A stretch of 64,000 nt of DNA from Prevotella communis. Its GTDB lineage: Bacteria > Bacteroidota > Bacteroidia > Bacteroidales > Bacteroidaceae. The DNA lies in NCBI RefSeq assembly GCF_022024175.1, contig NZ_CP091794.1, positions 2,232,001 through 2,296,000 on the forward strand, given 5' to 3'. Numbering within the stretch: position 1 is the first letter of the stretch; every line of letters begins with the position of its first letter. Of the stretch, positions 55,289 to 64,000 are shown piece by piece. The notes under the pieces are model-generated. The model worked only from the letters and a program-made list of their open reading frames with translations, ran no database searches and was not told the DNA's origin. Made by a program: the position numbers and the translations under genes.

Positions 55289-57772
55289 ATGATTTACAAA
55301 CATTTTCTGACTGTTGCAGCAGGATTGATGCTGACAGCAACCGTTCAAGCCAAGCCGTTTTATGCTGTAAAGGCTGACACACTTAAGAAGGATACCACCG
55401 TTACCGACACGACAAAAGTCGAAAAGGAAGACGTAAAGTCCAAGGCAAAGAAAGAACCAAAAGAGACTGAGTATCAAAAGATTATCAAGAAAGGAGGTAC
55501 CGTAACCGACGGTCTTTTCCGCGTACGTCATATCGAAGACAAATACTACTTCGAGGTACCCGACTCTATGTTGGGACGCTATATCCTCTGTGTCACCCGC
55601 TTCACTGCCGTGCCTCAGAATTTCGGTCAGTTTGCCGGTGAGGAAATCACCCATTCGACCATCTATTTCGAGAAGCGCGACACCAGTCAGATCATGATCA
55701 GACAGTACGTATTGTCACATCTGGCCGACAACGGAGACAATATCTCCCGCACCCTGGAACAGTCTACCGTTGACCCCATCGTACAGGCGTTCAAGGTCAT
55801 CGGACAGAATGAAGAGAAAGATGCCAGCCTCATCGAGGTTACCTCACTCTTCAATAGCGACAATAACCTGATGAGCTTCTCAAACACCGACAAGACCACT
55901 TTGAAGGTCGGTGGCCTGATGAAGGACCGCACCTTCATCGACACCATCAAGGTGTTCCCAACCAATATCGAGGTAGCCACCACCCGCACCTACGGTTCTT
56001 CGCCTGCCCGTTCAGAGGCATCAAGGACAGGTACTATCACCATGGCTTTCAACACGTCAATGGTGCTTCTGCCCAAGGAGCCTATGCGCAAGCGTCTGTG
56101 GGACGACCGTGTAGGTTATTTCGTGAATAACTTCGTGCGTTTCAGTGATGACCAGCACAAGACCGAACACGAATCGATTATCTCACGCTACCGTCTGGTG
56201 CCCAAGAACAAGAAGAAATACCTGCGTGGCGAACTGACCGAGCCCGAGAAGCAGATTGTGTATTATATCGACCCAGCCACTCCCAAGAAGTGGATTCCCT
56301 ATCTGATTCAGGGTATCAACGACTGGAACGTAGCATTCGAGGCTGCCGGTTTCAAGAACGCCATCACAGCCAAGGTGCTGCCCGAGGATGACCCCAACGT
56401 GAGTCTGGAGGATGCCCGTTATTCTGTACTGCGCTATCTGCCCTCAGAGACAGAGAACGCCTATGGTCCCCGCATTGTTGACCCACGCTCTGGTGAGATT
56501 ATCGAGGCTCATATCTGCTGGTTCCATAACGTCATGAACCTGCTCACAAAATGGTATATGGTGCAGTGCGGTGCAATAGACAAGCGTGCACAGACCATGC
56601 ATTTCGACGACAAGCTGATGGGCGAACTCATCCGTTTCGTTTCAAGTCATGAGGTAGGTCACTCACTGGGACTGCGTCACAACATGGGTGCTTCGTTTGC
56701 TACACCCGTTGAGAAGTTGCGCGACAAGGCATGGGTTGAGAAAAATGGCCATACAGCCAGCATCATGGACTATGCCCGTTTCAACTATGTGGCACAGCCC
56801 GAGGACAACATCTCTTCCAAAGGTCTGTTTCCTCGTATCAACGACTACGACAAATGGGCTATCAAGTGGGGTTATCAGTGGCGCCCTGAGTTCAAGGATG
56901 AATACGAGGAGAAGGAAAAACTCATGACCGAGACAACGAATATCCTGAAAGGTAACCCACGTCTTTGGTTTGGTGGTGAGGGACGTAATGAGGATCCGCG
57001 CGCCCAGACCGAGGACCTGAGCGACAACAATGTCAAGGCCTCTGAATATGGTATCAAGAACCTGAAGCGCGTCATGCAGCACCTGCCTCAATGGACCAAG
57101 GAGGAAAACGACCAGTATGATGATCTCGTAGAGATGTATAAGGCCGTTACCGATCAGTTCAACCGTTACATGAACCATGTAGCCAAGAATATCGGTGGCC
57201 GTTATATCAACAACATGCCAGGCATGGAGCCTTATTCCCCAGTGCCTGCAGCCCGTCAGCGCGAGGCTCTGCAGTATCTGGGCAGAAATATCTTCGAGGC
57301 TCCCGAGTGGCTCTATCCCGCAAATATTCTGTCTAAGAGCGGTGCCGATGCCGGTACCACCCAACAGCAACAGCAGACGAATCTGCTCACCCGTCTGATG
57401 ACACCCCTGATGCTGAGCAATATCAGCACCAGCGACTATGCCGTCAATCAGTATCTGGACGACCTCTTTGCACAGGTATGGACAGCACCAAAGAGCAGCA
57501 GTTCTTTCCAGCAGAAGGCCCGTCGCCAGTTGCAACGTTCGTATGTGCAGAACTTGAACAGTCTGCTCAATCCTTCAGAAGCCGACCTCAAGGGAGCTAT
57601 GTCACGCAACTACAACTCAGACGCCATGCTCTATGTGCTGCAGAACCTGCAGAAGGTAGAGACCTACTGTCAGCAGCAGATGAAGGCATCTGAGGGTATC
57701 AATGCCCTGCATTTCGAAGATCTGCTCCGCGAGATAAAACTTATCCGCGAGCGCCGCACCACAGTAAAATAA
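55289..57772 (+). CDS. Secreted zinc metalloprotease, metzincin-like (DUF5117/DUF5118 type)
   Basis: 827 residues with a signal peptide ('LTVAAGLMLTATVQA') and a Lys/Glu/Thr-rich linker. N-terminal beta domains ('GGTVTDGLFRVRHIEDKYYF') match the DUF5118/DUF5117 arrangement. The zinc motif is H454-E-V-G-H458-S-L-G-L-R-H464, the extended HExxHxxGxxH of metzincins, with the Met-turn at 493 ('SIMDYARFN'). The C-terminal ~330 residues are a helical domain (DUF4953-like). It is a periplasmic or surface endopeptidase of unknown substrate. It leads into a TonB-receptor gene four bases downstream, suggesting the two work together, for instance releasing a bound cofactor from protein (inference). Confidence 0.88.
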   Translation: MIYKHFLTVAAGLMLTATVQAKPFYAVKADTLKKDTTVTDTTKVEKEDVKSKAKKEPKETEYQKIIKKGGTVTDGLFRVRHIEDKYYFEVPDSMLGRYILCVTRFTAVPQNFGQFAGEEITHSTIYFEKRDTSQIMIRQYVLSHLADNGDNISRTLEQSTVDPIVQAFKVIGQNEEKDASLIEVTSLFNSDNNLMSFSNTDKTTLKVGGLMKDRTFIDTIKVFPTNIEVATTRTYGSSPARSEASRTGTITMAFNTSMVLLPKEPMRKRLWDDRVGYFVNNFVRFSDDQHKTEHESIISRYRLVPKNKKKYLRGELTEPEKQIVYYIDPATPKKWIPYLIQGINDWNVAFEAAGFKNAITAKVLPEDDPNVSLEDARYSVLRYLPSETENAYGPRIVDPRSGEIIEAHICWFHNVMNLLTKWYMVQCGAIDKRAQTMHFDDKLMGELIRFVSSHEVGHSLGLRHNMGASFATPVEKLRDKAWVEKNGHTASIMDYARFNYVAQPEDNISSKGLFPRINDYDKWAIKWGYQWRPEFKDEYEEKEKLMTETTNILKGNPRLWFGGEGRNEDPRAQTEDLSDNNVKASEYGIKNLKRVMQHLPQWTKEENDQYDDLVEMYKAVTDQFNRYMNHVAKNIGGRYINNMPGMEPYSPVPAARQREALQYLGRNIFEAPEWLYPANILSKSGADAGTTQQQQQTNLLTRLMTPLMLSNISTSDYAVNQYLDDLFAQVWTAPKSSSSFQQKARRQLQRSYVQNLNSLLNPSEADLKGAMSRNYNSDAMLYVLQNLQKVETYCQQQMKASEGINALHFEDLLREIKLIRERRTTVK

Positions 57773-57776
57773 GATT

Positions 57777-60506
57777 ATGCACAGAAGTCACAAACAGTCC
57801 CTAGTCCTGGCAATTGCCCTCCTTTTCTCTGCTATATCATTTGCTCAGAAAGGCGGACACACGCTGAATGTCACGGTCACTGAGAAAGGCACCCGCGATG
57901 CCATCATCATGGCCACCATGCAACTGCAGCCCATCGGGGCAATGGCCGTGACCGATGTTAATGGTAAGGCTACCATCAACAACATCCCGTCAGGTGAGTA
58001 CACCCTGCAAATCAGTTATGTAGGTTTCGAACCAGTCAACACACGTGTAAAAATCAGCAAGGACCTGCAGATGCAGTTCCAGATGACACCCTCCTCCCTG
58101 TCGCTGCGTGAGGTGCAGGTAGTGGCGCGTCAACGTGAGAGTGGAGCCTCAACGGCCAATGTCATCGGTCGTCAGGCTATCGATCACCTGCAGGCCACGT
58201 CACTGGCTGATGTGATGCAACTGATTCCAGGACAGCTGATGGACCGTCCTGACCTCACTGCCAAACAGGGACTGCAACTGCGCACACTTCAGAATAACTC
58301 CACCATGGCCTTCGGTACCAGCATCGTTGTGGATGGTGTACCGATGTCCAATAATGGTGAGATAGGCCAGGGTGCCTTCTCTGGCACCGCCTTTGCCGGT
58401 TCTGATATGCGTCAGATTTCAGCCGATAACATTGAGGAGGTAGAGGTAATCCGTGGTATTCCCTCAGCCGAATACGGCGACCTGACCAGCGGACTCGTGG
58501 TGGTTCATTCCAAGGTTGGTGCCACGCCATGGCAGGTAAAAGCCAAGATTAATCCGGGCCTTCAGAACTATAGCGTAGGCAAGGGTTTCTCTCTTGACAA
58601 GGCAGGCATCATCAATGCCAGTTTCGACTATGCCAAGGCATGGGGCGACCCACGTCAGAAGACACGCTCTTTCGACCGTTACACCGCTAATATCGGATGG
58701 GGCTATGACATCACTCCCCGCTGGCATGCTGACACCAAACTGCGTTTCATGCAGGCCAAGGACTGGACTGGTCAGGACCCCGATGCCATTCAGGACGGTA
58801 CTGAGAACAAGTCAAAGACTACCACCATTGGACTTAACCATAACGGACGTATCCGTATGGACCTGCCGTTGATGCGCTCTTTGAAATATACGCTTGGTGT
58901 CACCATGACGCAGACCGACACCCGCAACACCAGTTTTGTATCCGTCAGCAGTGGTTTGCTACCCATACTCACGGCTCGCGAGACTGGTTACTACTCAGTT
59001 CCATGGGTTACTTCATCCTATCTGGCAACGGGTATCACTGAGAGTCGTCCGGGAAATATCTTCTTTAAGATGACCGATGATTTCTTCTGGCGCAGTGGAA
59101 AGACCGTTCAGAGTTTCAAGGTGGGCGTTGACTATCACTACGACTGGAACACAGGCCGCGGCTATTACAATGCCGACGAGAGTCTGCCCTACCGTCCCAA
59201 CAGCAATGGTCGTCCCCGAGCCTTCGATGACATCCCCGGCCTGCATCAGTTGTCAGCCTTTGTTGAAGACCAGTTCACCTATAATATAAATAAGGTAAAC
59301 CGCCTGCGCATCAACTTCGGTCTGCGCTTCACGTCAATGCAGCCCTTCAGCGATGTGGCTACCACCGCCCTCTCGCCCCGTCTGAATGCTGCGTTCACCG
59401 TGACAAAATGGCTCGACATCCGCGGTGGTATCGGCCTCAACTCCAAGACGCCCGGACTGATGCACCTCTATCCCGACAAGAAATATATCGATGACCTCGT
59501 TGGCAATTTCACCATGGCAGCCACACCGGCTTACTACACGCATACCGAAGTCTATGACGTACAGCGCTCCAAGGGACTGAAGAACGCCACGACGACAAAG
59601 GTAGAAGTGGGTGCCGACATCAAACTGCCCGGCAACCGCAAGCTGAGCATCCTGGCTTACGAGGATCGTACGCCTAATGGTTTTGAGGCAGCCGCCGACT
59701 ATTTCACCTATACCTACAATCTCTTCGACGATACCCATATGCCAACAATCGGAAGCGATGGTCAGCCTGATTTCTCTACTGGCTATGCCTATCAGTTCAC
59801 CTGCTTCGCCACGACCGGTCAGTTGGCTAATACCGATAAGACCATCAACCGCGGTGTGGAGTACGACTTCGACCTTGGAGAGATCAAACCGCTGAAGACA
59901 AACCTCTATTTCAGTGGTGCATGGAACGAGACCAAGACCGACTGGAGCACACGCATGAACACTATGTCCGTGCCTGCTGCGCTGCTCACGGGTACAAAGT
60001 ACGCCGGCCGTAACATTTCACCCGTACGTATAGTCTATCCTTCCGGTCTCGACTATACCCGCCTGCGCCGCTTTGTCACCACGTTGCGTGCCGTCACCCA
60101 TATCCCACAACTAAATATGGTGGCTTCGTTCACGGCACAGGCTATCTGGCACAACTCTACATGGAGCTACACTGCCGACAAGAATCCTATCGGATGGATC
60201 AGCAGCGACCTTGTCTATCATGACATCAACTCTGCCGACTATATCACCTTCGACGGCGGGCAGATTGCCACCAACGATGAGAAGCTGCAGTTGAAATACT
60301 CAGACAACGAACCTACGGAGTCGCCTACCACCTGGAACCTCTCGGCCCGTCTGACAAAAGAAATCAGTAAGACGGGAACCCTCTCACTCTATGTGGACAA
60401 CTGCCTGTTCTACGAGCCCTATCTGAAAGGCAATAAGACATCTACACTCTCACAACGCAACACAGGAAAGTTTGCTTTCGGTGCTGAACTCTCACTGAAA
60501 TTCTAA
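57777..60506 (+). CDS. TonB-dependent outer membrane receptor without SusD partner
   Basis: 909 residues. A signal peptide ('LVLAIALLFSAISFAQ') precedes a carboxypeptidase-D regulatory-like domain ('GTRDAIIMATMQLQPIG', 'YTLQISYVGFEPV'). The plug has 'SLADVMQLIPGQLMDRPDL', 'TSIVVDGVPMSNNGEIGQG' and 'IEEVEVIRGIPSAEYGDLT', followed by a barrel ending 'GAELSLKF'. It is shorter than SusC and has no SusD after it; instead a DUF4876-type lipoprotein and a DUF6850-type barrel follow. Cargo unknown: metal, cofactor or peptide are possible. Confidence 0.9.
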   Translation: MHRSHKQSLVLAIALLFSAISFAQKGGHTLNVTVTEKGTRDAIIMATMQLQPIGAMAVTDVNGKATINNIPSGEYTLQISYVGFEPVNTRVKISKDLQMQFQMTPSSLSLREVQVVARQRESGASTANVIGRQAIDHLQATSLADVMQLIPGQLMDRPDLTAKQGLQLRTLQNNSTMAFGTSIVVDGVPMSNNGEIGQGAFSGTAFAGSDMRQISADNIEEVEVIRGIPSAEYGDLTSGLVVVHSKVGATPWQVKAKINPGLQNYSVGKGFSLDKAGIINASFDYAKAWGDPRQKTRSFDRYTANIGWGYDITPRWHADTKLRFMQAKDWTGQDPDAIQDGTENKSKTTTIGLNHNGRIRMDLPLMRSLKYTLGVTMTQTDTRNTSFVSVSSGLLPILTARETGYYSVPWVTSSYLATGITESRPGNIFFKMTDDFFWRSGKTVQSFKVGVDYHYDWNTGRGYYNADESLPYRPNSNGRPRAFDDIPGLHQLSAFVEDQFTYNINKVNRLRINFGLRFTSMQPFSDVATTALSPRLNAAFTVTKWLDIRGGIGLNSKTPGLMHLYPDKKYIDDLVGNFTMAATPAYYTHTEVYDVQRSKGLKNATTTKVEVGADIKLPGNRKLSILAYEDRTPNGFEAAADYFTYTYNLFDDTHMPTIGSDGQPDFSTGYAYQFTCFATTGQLANTDKTINRGVEYDFDLGEIKPLKTNLYFSGAWNETKTDWSTRMNTMSVPAALLTGTKYAGRNISPVRIVYPSGLDYTRLRRFVTTLRAVTHIPQLNMVASFTAQAIWHNSTWSYTADKNPIGWISSDLVYHDINSADYITFDGGQIATNDEKLQLKYSDNEPTESPTTWNLSARLTKEISKTGTLSLYVDNCLFYEPYLKGNKTSTLSQRNTGKFAFGAELSLKF

Positions 60507-60523
60507 TTATTCAGAACTGGAGA

Positions 60524-61753
60524 ATGACTATGACAAAAAGACTTCATACGATATTAGTCGCTTGCGGACTGTTTGCTCTCACTTCGTGTGTAGACTATAG
60601 CGATGCTACCAGCGAAACATCCGCACGCGTCCAAATCCTGATGCCAAAGGAATTCATTGGCACCTCTACCCTTGCAGGCCATGAGGTTATACTGCAGCAA
60701 GGCAGCACGCGTCTCTCTGCCACAACCGATGCCAATGGCGTGGCTACGTTCAATGGCATTATCCCTGATGTCTATGACATCTCGTGCTCATGGGAAATTA
60801 CAGAGGCTGAGTATCATCAGGCTACAGGCAGCAATCAATCCGTGAGTGGTTGTACTGTCTCTGGCTCGCAAAACTCCCTCCTCATCAAGGAAGAGCAGAC
60901 CATCACCCTCTCTACGCAGTTGAGCATCAATCAGGACATCATCATTGGCAAGATTTACTATGCTGGCTCTAAAGACAACAACAATCGCAACTACATGGCT
61001 GGCAGATTCATTGAGATTTATAATCAAAGTAACAAGGAGATTGATGTGGCAGGCTTTTACATCGGTCTGGTAGAGGCCGAGAGCACGCAGGCTTACACCT
61101 TGCAGAACCTGCATGATGCCTATGCCGACTCCGTGGTACTGCTGAAGCAGATCTTCCGCATCCCTGCCACAACCAGCCATAAGGTTGCCGCTGGCGGCAG
61201 TGTACTGATTGTAAACAGTGCCATAGACCATACCGCCAACAACACATCAATGGAATACGACCTTTCCGGTGCTGACTTCGAGGCTAAGGACTATAGCAGC
61301 AATCCCGTACAGAATAATCCTGCCACACCGGCATTGGAACTTATCTATACGATGTATCCCTCTATCTCCAACATGAATTTGGTACAGAGCGGCCCCTGTG
61401 GTGTCGTCATTTTCCGTACCGACGAGGATCCGGCTTCTTTGCCTACGACCTATCCTTACGGCAAGACCAGCGGCAACCAATGGAAACTGCTACCGAAACG
61501 TATGATTCTCGATGCAGTGGAAGTGCTTTCCAATAAAAACACCGGTGTTGACGTCGCCACCAAGCGTCTCTATGACGACTTGGATGCCGGCTACACCTAT
61601 ATCAATTCTACCTCTGGTCGTAATGGCGAGGTGGTCTATCGCAAGACCAGCAAGCATGCCACTGATGGTCATGCCGTCCTGATGGACACCAACAACTCCA
61701 GCAACGACTTCAAAGTATCTACCACTATCAAGCCCCGCGAATACGATGAATAA
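60524..61753 (+). CDS. DUF4876-type lipoprotein with lamin-tail-like region
   Basis: 409 residues. The lipobox 'VACGLFALTSC' is followed by an acidic 'VDYSDATSE'. Residues ~30-140 are an Ig-like/CarboxypepD-like module ('VILQQGSTRLSATTDANGV', 'ATFNGIIPDVYDISC'). Residues ~145-300 begin 'IIIGKIYYAGS' and 'GRFIEIYNQSNKEIDVAGFY', the pattern of lamin-tail domains. It is probably surface exposed and acts as the binding partner of the receptor encoded upstream, which is inference from position. Start could also be the ATG two codons downstream. Confidence 0.75.
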   Translation: MTMTKRLHTILVACGLFALTSCVDYSDATSETSARVQILMPKEFIGTSTLAGHEVILQQGSTRLSATTDANGVATFNGIIPDVYDISCSWEITEAEYHQATGSNQSVSGCTVSGSQNSLLIKEEQTITLSTQLSINQDIIIGKIYYAGSKDNNNRNYMAGRFIEIYNQSNKEIDVAGFYIGLVEAESTQAYTLQNLHDAYADSVVLLKQIFRIPATTSHKVAAGGSVLIVNSAIDHTANNTSMEYDLSGADFEAKDYSSNPVQNNPATPALELIYTMYPSISNMNLVQSGPCGVVIFRTDEDPASLPTTYPYGKTSGNQWKLLPKRMILDAVEVLSNKNTGVDVATKRLYDDLDAGYTYINSTSGRNGEVVYRKTSKHATDGHAVLMDTNNSSNDFKVSTTIKPREYDE

Positions 61754-63305
61754 GATATTTTCTATAGTTTCACTTGCATCACTAGTCTCACTAGTTTCGA
61801 TAGAAGCCTCTGCTCAGGAGAGCGAGTATCGCTATGATGATGCCATGCAGCTGTGGCACCAAACCGATAATGCTGCCGGTCTGGGACTTGATAATAGTCG
61901 TGACCGTGGTTATGCAGAATTCAATCTGGAGCACCGCAGCGGCGACTATAGCAGGGTGCAGGAAGGTGACCAGCACAACCAACTGAAGTTCACCACCGAA
62001 CGCTTTCAGCAAATCAGCATGCTGTTCGTAGGCTATGGCAAGTTCCAGTTTGACATGGACCACGCCAAGCACCGCGCCTGGTGCGACGTGATGCGCCCCT
62101 ACAACAGTAACCCGTTTTTCTCTGGCAGCAGTATCAGTGGCAGTTACGACACGCAGAACTTCGATTGCACGGCCGCTATCAGCACCATCCCCATCCCCCT
62201 GTCGGGCGAATCGATGGATCGCGAGATGGCTTTCGGTATCAAGTTAGACTATAAAGTGGGCGACCTCAGTCGTCTGCGCGACCCGCGTTCACGCTCTGAG
62301 CTGCTCGACTATAAGCTCACCCCTGCCGCCACCTTCACCTTCGGCTATCACACCCTTGGCGTCAGTGGCTATTACAACCGCCGCAAGGAGAAAATACCCA
62401 ATATCACCACGGTGCAGACCGATCCCAACCTCATGTATTACACCATGAGTGGCATGGAGAATGCCAACGGAATCGTGGGAGGCTATAGCGGCTTCACACG
62501 TGAGTGGGTGAATCATCAGTTTGGTGCCGAGCTCAACTATGGTTATCAGCACGACGGTCTCAATAGCCTTACCTCCGTCAGCATCAGTCGTGGCACAGAG
62601 GATGCCTGGGGACAGTACAAATACGAACCGGGCCAGTACACCTCTTATATATATAAGGTGGCATCCCATAACCGCATCAAGAGCGGTGACCTACTCCATC
62701 ACCTCGACCTCGATATGGACTTCACCCAGGGCTATGCCGATGAATACCGTCAGCAGCTCATTCAGGAGCGCGATGCCGAAAAAGGCTATACCAGCTATCG
62801 CTACGAGACGCAGATAGAATATAGGAAGCGTTATCAAGTGAAGACAGCCAATGCTTCATTCCATTATCGCTTTTCCGTAACCGATGGCACCGCCATCAAT
62901 AGCTACGCCGGTCTTCGCTTCTCTATGCAGCATACCAGCAACAAGCACCTGCTGCCCCTCTCTGATTTCCAGTACGACCACTTCAACGTACAGGTTGAGG
63001 CCGGTAAGGCATTCTTCAACAAGCAACTGTGGATTGACCTCTCAGGTACCTATCATTTCGCCAAGAACGTAGAACTGAACCTGGCCGATGCCACGACGTC
63101 CTATGCGCAGAATGTATGGCTGGCAGACATGGACTACTACCACGCTAATTACTGGCAGGGTCATGCAGAGGTGAAATACAATTTCCCTCTGACCATCAAA
63201 CATACACCATCGCAGTGGTATGTCAAGGCCTATGGCGACTACCTCCGCACCAACAATCATCTGGATCAGAAGATGGTTGGACTCTCAATTGGCATTTTCA
63301 ACTAA
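61746..63305 (+). CDS. Outer-membrane beta-barrel protein, DUF6850 type
   Basis: 519 residues. The signal peptide ends 'VSIEASAQ'. The mature part has regular alternating aromatic beta-strands ('GYAEFNLEHRSGDYSRVQ', 'AATFTFGYHTLGVSGYYNR', 'HAEVKYNFPL'), as expected for a barrel, ending 'KMVGLSIGIFN'. It overlaps the preceding gene by eight bases, so the two are tightly coupled. Function unknown; conserved association with a TonB receptor and DUF4876 lipoprotein suggests part of one envelope complex. Confidence 0.72.
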   Translation: MNKIFSIVSLASLVSLVSIEASAQESEYRYDDAMQLWHQTDNAAGLGLDNSRDRGYAEFNLEHRSGDYSRVQEGDQHNQLKFTTERFQQISMLFVGYGKFQFDMDHAKHRAWCDVMRPYNSNPFFSGSSISGSYDTQNFDCTAAISTIPIPLSGESMDREMAFGIKLDYKVGDLSRLRDPRSRSELLDYKLTPAATFTFGYHTLGVSGYYNRRKEKIPNITTVQTDPNLMYYTMSGMENANGIVGGYSGFTREWVNHQFGAELNYGYQHDGLNSLTSVSISRGTEDAWGQYKYEPGQYTSYIYKVASHNRIKSGDLLHHLDLDMDFTQGYADEYRQQLIQERDAEKGYTSYRYETQIEYRKRYQVKTANASFHYRFSVTDGTAINSYAGLRFSMQHTSNKHLLPLSDFQYDHFNVQVEAGKAFFNKQLWIDLSGTYHFAKNVELNLADATTSYAQNVWLADMDYYHANYWQGHAEVKYNFPLTIKHTPSQWYVKAYGDYLRTNNHLDQKMVGLSIGIFN

Positions 63306-63316
63306 CCCTTATCATA

Positions 63317-64000
63317 ATGAAAACCAAACTATTCTTTTGTGGACTGATGACGCTGGCAACCATGCAACAGGCCAACGCACAGTCAGAACTTTATCCCAAG
63401 CATTTCGACTTGGAAGAAGTAACACTTCTCGACGGACCTATGAAGACAGCCATGGATTTGAATATCCAGATGCTGTTGCAGTATGACGTCGACCGTTTGC
63501 TCACACCTTATGTCCGTCAGTCAGGACTGGCCGACACGCAGGATGCCACCAGCCCTTACTACCAGTGGCTCACCAAGCACCCCAACTTCAAGAACTGGGG
63601 TGGCGATGCCGGCTTCGACCTCAGCGGTCATGTTGGCGGTCACTATCTGTCGGCACTGGCGTTGGCCTATGCTGCCTGCCATGATGCCCAGATGCAGAAG
63701 GTGCTGAAGGAGCGTATGGACTATATGCTCAAAGTCATGAAGGACTGTCAGGACCAGTACGACAACAACAAGGATGGTCTCTATGGCTTCATCGGCGGAC
63801 AGCCTATCAACGACTCTTGGAAGGCGCTCTATCAGGGCGACCTCTCTAAGATTCAGAAGAACTGGGGCTGGGTGCCTTTCTATTGTCAGCATAAGATCCT
63901 GGCTGGTCTGCGCGATGCCTATCTCTATGGCAACAGCAAAGAGGCAAAGGAGATGTTCCGCAAGCTCAGCGATTGGAGTGCCAACCTCATTGCCAAGGTC
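63317..64000 (+). CDS. GH127-type beta-L-arabinofuranosidase (3' truncated by window edge)
   Basis: 228 codons are visible and the frame is open to the last base. A signal peptide ('LFFCGLMTLATMQQANAQ') is followed by 'FDLEEVTLLDGPMKTAMDLN', 'LLQYDVDRLLTPYVRQSGL', 'GFDLSGHVGGHYLSALALA' and 'WGWVPFYCQHKILAGLRDA', the start of the GH127/DUF1680 (alpha/alpha)6 barrel. GH127 members remove beta-L-arabinofuranose, or aceric acid in some Bacteroides enzymes, from plant glycans. The catalytic Cys/Glu region lies beyond the edge. It starts 11 bases after the DUF6850 gene. Confidence 0.88.
   Translation, partial: MKTKLFFCGLMTLATMQQANAQSELYPKHFDLEEVTLLDGPMKTAMDLNIQMLLQYDVDRLLTPYVRQSGLADTQDATSPYYQWLTKHPNFKNWGGDAGFDLSGHVGGHYLSALALAYAACHDAQMQKVLKERMDYMLKVMKDCQDQYDNNKDGLYGFIGGQPINDSWKALYQGDLSKIQKNWGWVPFYCQHKILAGLRDAYLYGNSKEAKEMFRKLSDWSANLIAKV

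Overview
The window reads as a chromosomal segment of a Bacteroidota gut or rumen bacterium, most likely Prevotella or a close relative (Prevotellaceae). The support is a SusC/SusD pair, repeated Bacteroidota-type promoters (TTTG, 19-22 bases, TAnnTTTG), lipoproteins with short lipoboxes, enzymes ending in a short tail of the form 'L.G..V...GIY...GKK...K', tandem deoxynucleoside kinases, and the order sppA-lpxK-punA-thiL.

Layout. (1) 1-22861, + strand: a pectin utilisation locus. It holds the end of a rhamnogalacturonan lyase (PL11) carrying autotransporter-type repeats, an IS4-family insertion sequence, a multidomain pectin methylesterase (CE8), SusC, SusD, a DUF4957/DUF5123-like surface lipoprotein, a small lipoprotein, a secreted protein of unknown function and two PL1 pectate lyases. 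No regulator is visible, so it probably lies left of the window. (2) 23006-27703, - strand: a glycogen/alpha-glucan operon of debranching enzyme, GT4 glycosyltransferase and GH57 amylase. (3) 27879-38764: housekeeping genes, mostly - strand (lipid kinase, miaA, greA, gapA, a PP2C phosphatase, guaA, a MurU-like nucleotidyltransferase and an aminosugar-kinase-like/RapZ fusion), with mscL and a SulP transporter on +. (4) 38971-40850, +: a BlaI repressor and a BlaR1-like M56 membrane peptidase that also carries a receptor-plug-like motif and a TonB C-terminal domain. (5) 40933-47762, -: a large secreted glycosidase coupled to a tiny membrane protein, groES-groEL, and a GH28 polygalacturonase. (6) 47917-52947, +: sppA-lpxK-punA-thiL and tRNA-Phe. 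(7) 53078-54334, -: two paralogous deoxynucleoside kinases. (8) 54450-64000, +: type II pantothenate kinase, a metzincin protease, a TonB-dependent receptor without SusD, a DUF4876-type lipoprotein, a DUF6850-type barrel protein and the start of a GH127 enzyme.

How it works together. In region 1, methylesterase and lyases cut homogalacturonan and rhamnogalacturonan I at the surface or outside the cell, and SusCD imports the products. GH28, GH127 and the large glycosidase elsewhere in the window fit the same diet. Region 2 would store or recycle the glucose as glycogen.

The most unusual signals are regulatory and architectural: an insertion sequence placed between a promoter and the methylesterase gene; four places where the -33 box of a gene lies in the loop or upper arm of the preceding gene's terminator; three intergenic 28-base arrays of four 7-base repeats, two of them replacing a -33 box; two matching 17-base dyads in front of blaI; a kinase-RapZ fusion beside a MurU homologue; and the receptor/DUF4876/DUF6850/metzincin cluster of unknown cargo. 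Every assignment comes from reading the sequence; no database search was run.
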